Shown here piece by piece: positions 1 to 12,523 of a stretch of DNA of 64,000 bases. The stretch is from contig CM053266.1 in assembly GCA_028583415.1 (NCBI GenBank), positions 100,430,377-100,494,376 on the forward strand. The letters run 5' to 3'. The notes beneath the pieces were generated by a model. That model did not search any database, was not told where the DNA came from, and worked only from the letters and a program-made list of their open reading frames with translations. This stretch comes from Protea cynaroides (taxonomy: Eukaryota; Streptophyta; Magnoliopsida; Proteales; Proteaceae). Numbering within the stretch: position 1 is the first letter of the stretch; every line of letters starts with the position of its first letter. The translations under genes were made by a program, and so were the position numbers.

Positions 1-5
1 CAACT

Positions 6-2317
6 TGTCACACCCCAATTCTGCACTGTTCAGAATGGTGTGATGAACCGCTAAATAACCAACGGTTCAACCAGGATCTCTAATTGGCTATCCCCGCGTT
101 ATCCAAACTTACACGCATCCACAATCATAATCAGAGTAAATACACAATAGCGGAAATCTTATAAATAAATGAACTGAGAACTAAGATGATATCAGTAATT
201 TAATAGCAAATTATTCGGTATTCAACTGAGACATAAATATTAAAATACCAAGTACATGTCTTAATAAATCCAATGAAAGAAACCTATAAAAATATCTAAT
301 CAAATACACACGAGTTGCACTCGCAAGAGGAGTCGTGTGTATCATCTTCAGCTCCAGCGTCCATTGCTGCTATATTCCCGTATGCAGACGCGTTCATATA
401 ATCTTCAATTGTGTAACCTTGCATCATCAACTAAAAATATTCGACGTCGAGGGGTGAGCACACAACACGGCTCAGTGAGTAGCCAAAACAATGCAACATT
501 ACATATGCATGCAAAAATCAATTATATCTTTGGTCTGGTATATAAGTTTGCAGTATGCTATAGAAAGGTTGAGGTAGCCAAAGGTCGCGTTTATTGACTC
601 CGCCTCTATACATGAGTGTGTGACGTTACCCGAAGATCACGTTTATCGTCAACTCACATGCACCCAATCATGAACAATATATAACAAAGGTTACGTTTAT
701 TGCTATATAGTGCCATACCAACACGTAAGCCCCTATTGGCGAGGGCTGCAAACTGGGCTCGCAACTAACCAATCCTAATGCCAAATAGTGTATCCAAGGC
801 CTCACCCCAGCATCCCTCAGAATGTCCATAGAGATAGAGCTAAGGCCCCCTTGGTAGAGTCAGAGACTACAAGGACCGAGACCACCTCCCCTGATACTCT
901 ACGACATAATAGTTCTGCTAAAGTAATGGCGATACGACGATGCTAATGCACAAGACTTGAGTTAGAGATAGAGCTAAAGTGTTGAGACCCGCCAAAGGTT
1001 AACATTTATTGACATTTTCATCACACCTCCCCTGATACTCGCTCGCATCAAGTACATCAACCACACACATACAAGCACATGCCTATTCCTATCATCATCA
1101 TCATCATCATGTTATAAACAATAAAATAAATTTGCATGAACAAGTAATATAAATATTGGATGGCATGCTGTATGCACATTACAAACATATTCGCATAGAA
1201 TCAAACATGGCATAGGACTCAAGAAAATAGAAAATAATTTGTTATTAACCAATTTAGTTTGGAGTTATGGTTCCTCACCTTAGCTTGCCATAAGATACTT
1301 TTCCAAGCTTTAGAATCACCTTTAAGTGTTATTATATTGCTAGAAAACCTAACAAAGTCGATAGAAATTAATTAGAATTTATTTGGAATTAAAAACTACT
1401 CTGTTAACTGAGGGTCGGAGGTAGGGTCGGAGTTAGGATCGATCCTGGGTGCGACCCTCCCTTAACTCTGAACTTCCCGAACACTGAGGGTCGATGGTCA
1501 GGAACACCTAGGGTCGGATGGTCATCGACCCTCGGTGCGACCCTCGGTGCACATTGATCCAATTCCCTCTTTTATTCCATTCTTCGTGTTTAGAATCCTA
1601 TGGCTTGCTCCTAAATTCCATTCTACATTCATTCCATGGTCTGAAACCATGTATAACCCACTTAGATAGCTTTCATGCACTTTCCTATGGTTTTCCATGA
1701 AAACCTAACCATAGCTTGATGGTTTCGGTTTCTCCGAAATCACACTCTCAACATTAACTAGCCTAAGGTCTGTAGAAACTCATGGAATTAGTACCCATAC
1801 CTGGGAAGAATTATCTTTCTCTGCAACTCTTCTCTTTTGGCTTAATTTCTCTTCCTTCCCTTTCTTCTTCCTCTTTCCTTCTCCTATCTTTCTCTCAATT
1901 CGATTAGGGTTGTGAAAGGAGTGAAAGTGGCTTAGGGACGTCCTTTAAATAGGCTATAAACATCCTAAAATAAGCCCCTTTGAGATTAGGAAGGAATCCA
2001 ATCGAAAATCTCGAAGTTTCCTACTTTCTATTTTTTGGCGAGATCCGAGGGTCGATGGGAGGGTCGATGATCCCGTCGACCCTAGGGTCTTAAGTTGTCC
2101 GACCCTCCCTTCAAACCTGAGGGTCTAACTTTCTGTTTTGGGAGGTCCGACCCTGCTTAGCTGGGTGTGCGACCCTCCCTTAAAATAAAGTGTTTTTGGG
2201 TCGATTTGATACATGGGATCTCGATCTCCTTCATGCCCTTGGTCCATTTGACTCGACCATGATGGGTAAACCTGGTTCAAGGTGGTAAGACCTGGTTAGA
2301 TTGACACGGGTCTTACA
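6..2317 (-). repeat. Solo LTR H1 of the main chromovirus family
   Basis: On the minus strand it begins TGTAAGACC and ends GGGGTGTGACA, like the LTRs of elements A and B. It has 5-bp target duplications caact at 1-5 and 2318-2322 and no internal region, so it is a solo LTR left by LTR-LTR recombination. It sits inside LTR H2 in the opposite orientation. Inside are two GGGTCGA/TCGACCC clusters (about 1405-1550 and 2040-2180), a TATTTAAA box on the minus strand (1944-1951), a CAG/GTATGG donor-like site at 1800/1801, four AAAGGT..CGTTTATTG iterons between 580 and 1011, and a short ATC microsatellite near 1093. Confidence 0.92.
296..470 (-). pseudogene. Broken copy of the LTR small ORF
   Basis: This is the H1 counterpart of the small reading frame found in the other LTRs (see 39762-40094). 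The stop lies at 296-298 and the Cys-rich tail is readable. An extra T near 411 shifts the frame in the middle, so this copy is not open. Confidence 0.4.
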
Positions 2318-4465
2318 CAACTAAGCAGGGTCGGACCTCCCAAAACAGAAAGTCAGACCCCCAGTTTTGAAGGGAGGGTCAGACAGCTTAAGACCCTAGG
2401 GTCGACGGGATCATCAACCCTCCCATCGACCCTCGGATTCTGCTGAAAATTAAAATTAGGAAATTTCCTAATTTTCGATTGGGATTCTTTCCTAATCTCA
2501 GAGGGACTTATTTTAGGATGTTCCTACTCTATTTAAAGGACGTCCCTAAGCCACTTTCACTCCTTTCACAACCCTAATCGAATTGAGAGAAAGATAGGAG
2601 AAGGAAAGAGGAAGAAGAAAGGGAAGGAAGAGAAATTAAGCCAAAAGAGAAAAGTTGCAGAGAAAGATTATTCTTCTTAGGTATGGGTACTAATTCCATG
2701 AGTTTCTACAGACCTTAAGCTAGTTAATGTTGAGAGTGTGATTTCGGAGAAACCCAAACCATCAAGCTATGGTTAGGTTTTCATGGAAAATCATAGGAAA
2801 TTGCATGAAAGCTATCTAGGTGGGTTATACATGGTTTCAGACCATGGAATGAATGTAGAATGGAATTTAGGAGCAAGCCATAGGATTCTAAACACGAAGA
2901 ATGGAATAAAAGAGGGAATTGGATCAATGTGCACCGAGGGTCGCACCGAGGGTCGATGACCATCCGACCCAAGGTGTTCCTGACCATCGACCCTCAGTGT
3001 TCGGGAAGTTCAGAGTTAAGGGAGGGTCGCACCCAGGATCGATCCTAACTCCGACCCTACCTCCGACCCTCAGTTAACAGAGTAGTTTTTAATTCCAAAT
3101 AAATTCTAATTAATTTCTATCGACTTTGTTAGGTTTTCTAGCAATATAATAACACTTAAAGGTGATTCTAAAGCTTGGAAAAGTATCTTATGGCAAGCTA
3201 AGGTGAGGAACCATAACTCCAAACTAAATTGGTTAATAACAAATTATTTTCTATTTTCTTGAGTCCTATGCCATGTTTGATTCTATGCGAATATGTTTGT
3301 AATGTGCATACAGCATGCCATCCAATATTTATATTACTTGTTCATGCAAATTTATTTTATTGTTTATAACATGATGATGATGATGATGATAGGAATAGGC
3401 ATGTGCTTGTATGTGTGTGGTTGATGTACTTGATGCGAGCGAGTATCAGGGGAGGTGTGATGAAAATGTCAATAAATGTTAACCTTTGGCGGGTCTCAGC
3501 ACTTTAGCTCTATCTCTAACTCAAGTCTTGTGCATTAGCATCGTCGTATCGCCATTACTTTAGCAGAACTATTTTGTCGTAGAGTATCAGGAGAGGTGGT
3601 CTCGGTCCTTGTAGTCTCTGACTCTACCGGGGAGCCTTAGCTCTATCTCTATGGACATTATGAGGGATGCTAGGGTGAGGCCTTGGATACACTGTTAGGC
3701 ATTAGGATTGGTTACTTGCGAGCCCAGTTTGCAGCCCTCGCCAACAGGGGCTTACGTGTTGGTATGGCACTATATAGCAATAAACGTAACCTTTGTTATA
3801 TGATGTAAATGATTGGGTGCATGTGAGTTGACGATAAACGTGATCTTCGGGTAACGTCACACACTTGTGTATAGAGGCGGGGTTAATAAACGCGATCTTT
3901 GACTACCTAAACCTTTCTATTGCATACTGCAAACTTTGAACCGGACCAAAGATATAGATTGATTTGCATGCATATGTATTGTTGCATTGTTTTGGCTACT
4001 AACTGAGCCGTGATGTGTGCTCACCCCTCGACGTCGAATATTTTTAGTTGATGATGCAGGTTATACCGTTGAAGACTATATGAGTGCGTCTGCGTACGGA
4101 AACGTGGCAGCGATGAAAGTTGAAGCTGAAGTGGATACACACGACTCCTCTTGTGAGTGCAACTCGTGTGTATTTGATTAGATATTTTATAGGTTTCTCT
4201 ATTTGGATTTATTAAAGACTTGTATCGATATTTACTTATGTCTCGGTTGATATAGAATAAATTGTTATTTAAATTTTAATATCACATAGATTCTCAGTTC
4301 ATTTATTTATAATATTTCCGCTATTGTGTATTTACTCTGATTATGATTATGGATGTGTGTAAGTTTGGATAACGCGGGGATAGCCTATTTGAGATCCTGG
4401 TTGAACCGTTGGTTTATTAGCGGTTCATCACACCATTCTGAGATGTGCGGAATTGGGGTGTGACA
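2318..4465 (+). repeat. LTR H2, opposite orientation, split by H1
   Basis: Reverse complement of the H1 sequence: bases 2323-4465 match 6-2158 reversed. The first 150 or so bases of this LTR (TGTAAGACC end) must lie left of the window, because H1 is inserted at its cagct/caact-aagcaggg site. The right end ggggtgtgaca is at 4465. No primer site follows, so this is a 3' LTR or another solo LTR. A TATTTAAA box, a donor-like TTAG/GTATGG at 2680/2681 and both TCGACCC clusters are visible. Confidence 0.85.
4014..4181 (+). pseudogene. LTR small ORF, H2 copy, 3' part
   Basis: Open from 4014 to the TAG at 4179-4181, with the peptide core RRRIFLVDDAGYTVEDYM and the tail SSCECNSCVFD as in the other LTRs. 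An in-frame TGA at 4011-4013 cuts off the N-terminal part seen in the C and D copies. Confidence 0.4.
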
Positions 4466-5431
4466 GTATTCCTTCCGACATACCTTCCAGATGCCTATTA
4501 CTCACAAGACATACCTTGACCAAGCCTTCGATGGATTTCGGATGATATGGCTCCGGTGCCTTTGGAGGACCTACTCCCAGAGCATCCTCTGGAACGAGTC
4601 CAGAAGCACTTGAACCAGAGTTTTACCCTTCCATTCTTTAGGCATCTCACCCCCAATGCTCACTTCATGTCTTATAGTTGATGGAAACCATCTTCCCAAG
4701 TTTGGAGAAGGGATTAGGGTCGATATTAACTCACATCCATTCTAACCATGATGGGGGTAAGTAATCTACCTTCTAGGATTTGTGCTTCTGTCTTCAATAA
4801 TGGTGGCCAATAGTGGGGAATTGGTTGCTAAAAGAGAGAGAGTGACATAAATTCTCTTCCAGAACCGCCTAGACCACTAGGGTTTGGGCTTACCTGCATT
4901 AATGGTGATCACTAATGGAGGAGTAACCTACATTAGGTCTTCTATTAAAGCTAAAGGAGAGAGAAAGAAAGAGTGAGGTGGACATACCTCACAAGGAAGA
5001 AGCTAAGGCACCCACTTGAGCTCCTTCACCAATCCCAAAGCCCTTTCCATGAATCCCAATGTCTATGGAGTAAAATAAGTGAATGGGATCCCCTATTTAT
5101 AGAATCCCAAGGTAAGAGAGTACCCACACATGTGGTTTTCACACATGAATTGGAGGGAAGCTGCTAGGTGGTGTTCCATCCGGTTGTGCCTCTGTTTAGG
5201 GTATTTTATAGCCCCCCGATCAGCATGATGGCACCCATGTATTGGATTGTATCTGGGGTCACTCAAGGTCCATCCTAATGCGTCTATGTTGCCATGAATG
5301 GTTAGAAGGACTCAACTAAGGTTCAGATGTTTTTCCATTTGATCCATGTTCAATGCCTCGCCAGTCTGAGTGTTGAGACCTAGCACATGAGGAATCTGAG
5401 TTAGTAGAGGATTCGGGATGTCGGTCTCACA
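4466..5431 (-). repeat. 3' LTR of element G (truncated)
   Basis: On the minus strand the LTR begins TGTGAGACCGAC right after a purine run (AGGGGGAT). A TATAAATA box sits at 5094-5101 on the minus strand. The far end is lost against LTR H2 at 4465. No copy of these bases is visible right of element A. This fits if the LTR is longer than about 1.7 kb and the other side keeps only its opposite end, but that is inference. Confidence 0.6.
5094..5101 (-). promoter_or_regulatory. TATA box in the G LTR
   Basis: The minus strand reads TATAAATA, followed by GGGGATCCC. Its position inside the LTR fits a U3 promoter. Confidence 0.45.
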
Positions 5432-5441
5432 ATCCCCCTAA
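5432..5441 (-). other. Polypurine tract of G
   Basis: The minus strand reads GTTAGGGGGAT immediately before the LTR start TGTGAGACC. This is the expected plus-strand primer position. Confidence 0.6.
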
Positions 5442-8400
5442 CATAAAAAAATTTCGTCATTGAAATTAAAGCATACTTGATCCTTCAAACAAATGCAGAT
5501 ATTTTTCTCGCATCTCATTTTCACCTTCCCAAGTAGCTTCTTTAATGGTGTAGCTGTGCCAAAGGACTTTCACATATGGGATGGAATGATTTTGCAACTA
5601 TTGGACCTTCCTATCTAGGATTGCTACTAGATCCATTGTACATGATAAGTTTCAGCATATTTATGGAATCTCAACACTCAAGATGTATGATGGGTCATGG
5701 ACATAATTCTTAAGGAGAGAGATGTGAAATACATCATGAACTTCAAATAATGTTGGAGGCAAATCTAACTGATAGGTAACCTTGCCACCTCTCCTCAAGA
5801 TCTCAAATGGACTAATATATCTAGGACTAAGTTTCCCTTTCTTGCCAAAATAGCGAATGCCACGGTGAGGTGATACCTTCAAGAATACATTGTCCTCCAC
5901 TTGAAATTCTAGGTCTTGCATCTCACATCAGCATAACGTTTCTGCCTATTCTGGGCTACTTTAATCCTTTTCTTAATCAGATCCACTTTATTACAAGTAT
6001 CCTGGATAATATCTGGCCCATGTATTCTGTGCTCTCCTACTTCGTTCCAATATAGTGGTGCCTTGCCTCGTCTGTCATATAATACTTCATATGGGGCAAC
6101 GCTAATGGTTGCCTGGAAATTATTGTTGTTCGCAAATTCCATCAATGACAAGTATTTATCCCAACTACCCTTGAAATCCAAGGCATATCTTGGAGCATGT
6201 CCTCCAATATCTGTACAGTATGCTCTGATTATCCATCTGTCTCAGGGTGGAATGTTGTATTGAATCTTAATTGTGTTTCCATTGCTTTCTACAAGCTATC
6301 CCATAGCTTGGATGTAAACCTGGGATCTCTATCGGAAACAATGCTTTCTGGCCCTCCATGCAATCTTACTATATTGCCCACATACAGTTTAGCCAATCCA
6401 TCCATGGTATACTATGGCCCGATAGCTATGAAGCTGGCCACCTTAGTTAGACGGTCCACGATTACTTAAACGCATCAACATTGTTTGGTGTCAAGGGCAA
6501 AAACTATGGTGATATGATCCCATTTCCATTTTGGGATCGATAATGGCTGAAGTTAACCATGAGCTCTCTAATGATCTGCCTGGACTTATTGACAAGTAAG
6601 GCATTCATACGCAAAGTTGGCTATGTTAGCTTTCATACCTCGCCACCAATAAACTTTCTTTAAGTCTTGGTACATTTTGGTGCTACCAGGATGCATGGTG
6701 AAAGGAGAGGACTGTGCTTCAATCAGGATAATCTCCTTCAAATCCTTGGAAAATTCTGGCACATAAATCTTATCCCTGTACCTAATTATCCCTTACTGCA
6801 TAAGGAAAAATCTGAGTCTTGTTTCCTGTTTGTAAGAGCATGCTTGAGGGTCTTCAGATACACATCATTATCAATTGTCTCTTTAATCTGATCCACCAAG
6901 GTGGGCTAAATGGTTAAGGCATTGAACAAAGCTGATGCTACCTCAACCTAATCAATAGCCAAAGCATCAGTGGTGGAAGCTTTGCTCACTGGAAGGGAAG
7001 TGGTGACTTGGATATGAGCCATATAACGCCCCTCGCCAGGATTAATAAAATCAGGATCATGATCTTAGCGTGCTACCAAAGGTTTTTGGCTCAAAGCATC
7101 AGCCACCACGCTGGCCTTTCTTGGGTGGTACTTGATGTCACAATCATAATCTTTCAACAGTTCTAACCATCTTCGTTGTCTCATGTTCAGCTCATTCTGA
7201 TTGAATAGATGGATCAAACTCTTATGATCTGACATTACACAGAACTTTTACCCATTTAGGTAATGCCTACATATCTTCAGACCAAAGGTAATTGCTAAAA
7301 ACTCTAGGTCATGCATAGGATAGTTCTTCTCATGGACCTTTAGTTGTTTGAGGCATAATCAATAACTCTATCATCTTGCATCAAGACACAGCCTAGGCCA
7401 TACTTAGATGCCTCAGTGTATACTGTAAACATAACCTTATCAAAAGGGATAGTTAAGATAGGGGCAAAAATAAGCTTTTGCTTTAATGTTTGAAAACTCT
7501 CTTCACACTTGTTGGTCCACACGAATTTCACCCCTTTCTTTGTCAATCCTATCAACGGTATTACAATGTGGGAGAAATTCTCAATAAAGCACCTATAATA
7601 TCCAGCCAATCACAGAAAACTTCTGACCTCTGTAACTGTCTTAGGCGTACACCATTCCATAACTGCACTAACCTTACCAGTGTCATTTGCCAAACCTTTT
7701 GCTAAGATAACATGACCCAAGAAAGCTACTTAATCGAGCTAAAACTCACATTTCTTAAATTTGGTATACAATCTCTCTTGCCTTAGCTTTTGTAATGCCA
7801 GATGAGTATGTCATCGACGAAGATGATGACAAACTTATCTAGGAACTCATGGAATACTTAATTCATTAATTCCATAAAGGATGCTGGGGCATTAGTCAAC
7901 CCGAAGGACATCATTAAGAATTCATAATGCCCATACCTTGTCTTGAAGGCTGTCTTGGGAATATCACTCCCCTTGATCTTTAACTGATGGTAGCCCAGGT
8001 GGTGGTCAATCTTTGAAAATATACTAGCACCCACCAATTGGTAAAATAAATCATTAATCTGAGGTAAAAGATACCGGTTCTTGATGGTGACTTTATTTAG
8101 ATCTCGATAATCAATACACAAATGGACACTCCCATCATTCTTCTTTGCAAAGAAAACTGGGGCTCCCCAAGGTGATATACTGGGTCTAATGAAACCATTA
8201 TCAAGCAACTCTTGGAGCTATACCTTGAGTTCCTTTAACTTGGTGGGGGCCATTCGGTTGGGGCCTTAGAAGCTGGAGCTACTCCTAAGATGAGATAAAT
8301 GACAAACTCAATCTCTCTATAGGGTGGCAGACTCGGTAACTCATCAGGGAACACATCTGGAAATTCACAAACTACTGACACATCTTCCAGCTTTGGTAGT

Positions 8401-8850
8401 TCAGCTTCTGTATCCAAAACTAACACCAAATAGCACTCACACCCTTGGTGTAGTAACTTGGAAGCTTGCATTGCCGTTAAGAATAGTTTATGGCGCTTCT
8501 TGGTTTTATCTCCTGTGAACATATTATTTCTCCATCAATGGGTTGGAAGAGAATTTGATGCCTAGAACATAGAATGTTGGCTTGGTGTTTGGTTAGCCAG
8601 TCCATTCCCAATATTACATCAAAATCTTTCATCTCTAGGCTTATGAGGTTAGCCTCCATTGATTTATGCTCTATCAAAACTTCAAATGGCCCATAATAAG
8701 TGTCGAGGCCAGCCTTAGATCCCATGGTGTATGTATTACTAACATATAAGTCATCTTGTAGGATGGCATTCCCAACTTGGTAGCGAATGCAAGGGATACA
8801 AAAGATTTTATAGCCCTAGAATCAAATAGTGCTCATGTAGGTGTACCAAA
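5442..8850 (-). pseudogene. pol: Pol polyprotein remnant of G
   Basis: From N to C terminus (right to left). A protease remnant lies near 8800, where the active-site motif reads FDSRA instead of DSGA, followed by the VILGMDWL segment (about 8590). Reverse transcriptase is at 7858-8208 (LCIDYRDLNKVTIKNRY, MSFGLTNAPASF), an RNase H start at 7340-7420 (YTEASKYGLGCVLMQ), integrase about 5909-6680, and the post-integrase LSPRYISPFEIL segment at 5661-5921. The last codons before the LTR spell DEIF, as in the main family. Many stops and frameshifts are present. It acted in reverse transcription and integration in its ancestor and is non-functional now. Confidence 0.85.
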
Positions 8851-8939
8851 AATAGGGAGTGTACCTACACATACATTTGAGAAAGAACATACCAAGTGTT
8901 ACCACATAACATGCAATTTATGTTGTTTGTATAACTTTA

Positions 8940-10218
8940 AAAAGTACCTGTAATTACTCTTCCTTTGCAGATAGGGCAAAAACTCTACCTTGTGCTAGTA
9001 CCAATGCTTTCTTTGCATTGGGACATGCTCTAGCAAAGTCATCCATCTTGCCGCAAGTATAGCATGAGCCATAAGGCACAGATGAAGTAGTAGAAGCAGC
9101 AGGTCTAGGCTGAATTGCCTTGGGAGTAGTCATGATTGGCCTACTTTGGATGGGTGCAGGATAAATGAAGGTAGGCCTAGCTGCTAGAGTAGTGGATGAG
9201 ACCGTGCTAGATGATCTTGGGTATGGAGCACGGAAAGGCTTTGTATAAGGGTGGTTGTCCACATAGCTGATAGCCCTCTTGTAGCCTTAATGGTTTTGTT
9301 TATACCCTTCTTCTGTACTCATGGCTGCTTGTACGTCATTACTATATTCAGTCAATCTCATGGACTCCACAATAACCTTTAAGTCTCGCCTTAAGCCTTA
9401 CACGAAGCGACTCAGCTTTGGTTCTTCCTCTCTGATAGAAGTAGGAGACAAGTAGAATAATTCTTCAAACTTTTGTTGCCTCAACAGTTGAACCCCCTTA
9501 AGGATGGTTGAGGTATTTAACTTCCTTCCTGTCCCTGAAGCTTTAAGGAAAGAAGTTCTTGTAAAAAGTTTCCTTGGAAATCTGCCAAATGACTTCTCCA
9601 TGTCTCTTTAGTAAGGTGGGCTGGATTCCCTTGCACCAATTATAGGGTACACCTTTCAGTTGAGAAGTGGCATACAATAGTTTCTATGCTTCAGTGCACA
9701 TCAGTGCCTCAAGAGTCTTTTCCATGGCTTATATCCATATAGCAGGTTGCGAGGGGTTGTTCCCAACTCCGGTGAACTTCAATGGGTGCATGCATTGAAA
9801 GTTGCACATAATTTTTGATGGATCAACCTGTGGCTGCAGTTGTATCCCAGCCATGTCTAAATGAGTTTGAACTGGAGGCAAGGGTACTTCTACAGTTGGA
9901 GTTGGTGGTGCACCATCACTCGATGCTTGTCCCTGAGCTGGTGGGACTGGGGGTGCCCTTTGGATAGCTTCCATTAATCTAGCGAAAGCTACAACCATTG
10001 TCCTTTGTTGTTCTTTTAAATTCCTCACTGGACCTCCCATAATGCTGTCATGCCAGTCGCCGTTAGCACTAGAGGTGCTTATGGAAACTCAGCTTGTAGT
10101 GGAGGCAGCAGAGGTGCGTGTGGTGGAGAGTTAGAACCACCATGCCCAACACTTTCCTCATTATCTTGTGGAGGGGGAAAATTCACACGATGCCCTTTAA
10201 CTCTCTTCTTGGAGGCAT
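8940..10218 (-). pseudogene. gag: Gag remnant of G
   Basis: The probable start is an ATG at 10218 (MPPRRELKG), followed soon by a stop. A Pro-rich, Gln-rich N-terminal stretch lies at 9729-10040 and a capsid-like part at 9398-9601 (YLSPTSIREEEPKLSRFV). A zinc-knuckle remnant lies about 9020-9075: CYTCGKMDDFARAC, where the usual Gly-His pair is replaced by Asp-Asp. The family role is the capsid and RNA-binding protein. Several frames are broken. Confidence 0.75.
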
Positions 10219-10558
10219 TTCTTAACACGGTTAGTGGGGAAAAACTCTATAAATGCCCATACATTAGGTCCTAACTGTCACACCCCAATTCTGCACTGTT
10301 CAGAATGGTGTGATGAACCGCTAGCAAACCAACGGTTCAACCAGGATCTCAAGTAGGCTATCCCCGCGTTATCTAAACTTACACATCCGTAATCATAATC
10401 AGAGTAAATACACCATAGCAGAAATCTTATAAATAAATGAACTGAGGTTTTACTGTGATATAAATATTAAATAGCAAATTATTCTGTATCAACTGGGACA
10501 TAAATAATTATCAAATACATGTCTTTATTAAATTCAAATAAAGAAACCTAAGAAAAAT

Positions 10559-10777
10559 CTAATCGAATACAAATGAGTTACACTCGCAAGAGGAGTCATG
10601 TGTATTTACTTCAGCTTCAGCTTCCATCGCCGCCACGTTCCCGTATGCTGGAGCATTCATGTAATCTTCAACTGTATAACCTGCATCATCAACTAAAAAT
10701 ATTCGACGTCGATGGGGTGAGCACACATCATGGCTCAGTGAGTAGACAAAATAATGCAACAATACATATGCATGCAA
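10559..10777 (-). CDS. LTR small ORF, A 3' copy
   Basis: A 72-codon open frame in the sense orientation of the element. The first codon in the open frame is TTG, not ATG, so the true start or a splice junction is unknown. It has the same core (RRRIFLVDDAGYTVEDYM) and Cys tail as the copies in C and D. No known family recognised. Whether it is translated is unproven. Confidence 0.4.
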   Translation of the reverse strand: MHAYVLLHYFVYSLSHDVCSPHRRRIFLVDDAGYTVEDYMNAPAYGNVAAMEAEAEVNTHDSSCECNSFVFD

Positions 10778-10837
10778 TCAATTCATATCTTTGGTCTGGT
10801 TTATAGTTTGCAATGCGCAATAGAAAGGTTGGGTGGT

Positions 10838-11275
10838 GAAAGGTTAACGTTTATTGACCCTGCCTCTATACACAGGGTTTGGAAGTCCGCCTGAAGGTTA
10901 ACGTTTATCGTCGTCCCCATCCACCCTAATCATGACATTACACAACAAAGGTTAACGTTTCTTGCTATATAATACCATACTAACACGTAAGCCCCTGTTA
11001 GCGACGGCTTGCAAACTGGGCTCGCATCCAACCAATCCTAATGCCAAATAGTGTATCCAAGGCCTCACCCCAGCATCCCTCAGAATGTCCATAGAGATAG
11101 AGCTAAGGCCCCCCGGTAGAGTCAGAGACTACAAGGACCGAGACCACCTCCCCTGATACTCTACGACATAATAGTTCTGCTAAAGTAATGGCGATACGAC
11201 GATGCTAATGTACAAGACTTGAGTTAGAGATAGAGCTAAAGTGCTGAGACCCGCCAAAGGTTAACGTTTATTGAC
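10838..11275. promoter_or_regulatory. Iterons AAAGGTTAACGTTTATTG in the A 3' LTR
   Basis: Four imperfect copies of an 18-bp word lie near 10838, 10905, 10947 and 11255, spaced unevenly. Each has a GTTAAC core and a TTTATTG or TTTATCG tail. The other A, B, E and H LTRs keep four copies in the same places (in B and H1 some read GTCGCG). LTRs C and D lack them. They look like protein-binding sites; the function is unknown. Confidence 0.45.
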
Positions 11276-12523
11276 GTTCTCGTCACACCTCCCCTGATAC
11301 TCGCTCGCATCAAGTACACCAACCACACACATACAATCACATGCCTTTTCCTATCATCATCATCATCATGTTATAAACAATAAAGTAAATATGTATGAAC
11401 AAATAATAAAAATATTGGATGACATGTTGTATGCACATTACAAACATATTCGCATAGAATCAATCATGGCATTGGACTCAAGAAATAGAAAACAGTTTGT
11501 TATTAACCAATTAGTTTAGAGTTTTGTTTTCTCACCTTAGCTTGCTAATAGATACTTTTTTAAGCTTTAAAATCACTTTTATATTGTTATTATATTGCTA
11601 GAAGACCTAACAAAGTCGTTAGAATTTAATTAGAATTAATTCTGAATTTAAAAACCATTCTGTCAACTGAGGGTCGGAGGCATGATCGACCCTGGGTGCG
11701 ACCCTCCCCAAACTCTGAACTTCCCGAACACTGAGGGTCGATGGTCAGGATTACCTAGGGTCGGATGGTCATCGACCCTCGGTGCGACCCTCGATGTACC
11801 TTGGTCAATTTCCCTCTTTTAGTCCATTCTTTGTGCTTGGGATCCTATGGCTTGCTCCTACATTCCATTCAATATTCATTCCATGGTCTGAAACCATGTA
11901 TAATCCACCTAGATAGCTTTTATGCATTCTCCTATGGTTTTCCATGAAAACCTAACCATGGTTGATGGTTTGGGTTTCTCCGAGATCACATTTTCATCAA
12001 TATCTAACCTAAGGTCTATAGAAACTCATGGAATTAGTATCCATACCTGAGAAGAATACTCCTTCTCTACAACTCTTCTCTTTTGGCTAAATTCTCTTCT
12101 CTTTCTCTTCTTCCACTTTTCCTTCTCTTTTATTTCTCTCAATTCAATTAGGGTTGTGAAATAAGTGAAAGAGGCTTAGGGACGTCCTTAAAATAGAGTA
12201 GGAACATCCTAAAATAAGTCCCTTTGAGATTAGGAAAGAATCTCAATCGAAAATTAGGAAACTAAGTGTTCCCGTCGATGATCTCGTCGACCCTTGGATT
12301 CAAGATGTCCGACCCTCACTTTAAATTTGAGGGTCTGACTTTCTGTTCTTGGGAGGTCCGACCCTACTTAGCTGGGTATGCGACCCTCCCTTCAAACTAA
12401 GTGTTTTTGGGTCGATTTGATACTTGGGATCTCGATCTCCTTCACGCCCTTGGTCCATTTGACTCGACCATGATGGGTAAACCTAGTTCATGGTGGTAAG
12501 ACCGGGTTAGATTGACACAGGTC

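Noticed and set aside
1093..1112. ATC trinucleotide repeat in every LTR
   Set aside because: Short microsatellite inherited with the LTR; varies by a few units; no separate meaning seen.
1518..1700. 60-codon frame (VIDPRCDPRCTL) repeated in the LTRs at 1518, 2781, 11765, 18265, 27940, 33389
   Set aside because: It lies antisense in the LTR over the TCGACCC cluster, has no clear starts, and is absent from the diverged C and D LTRs. Sharing is explained by recent common descent.
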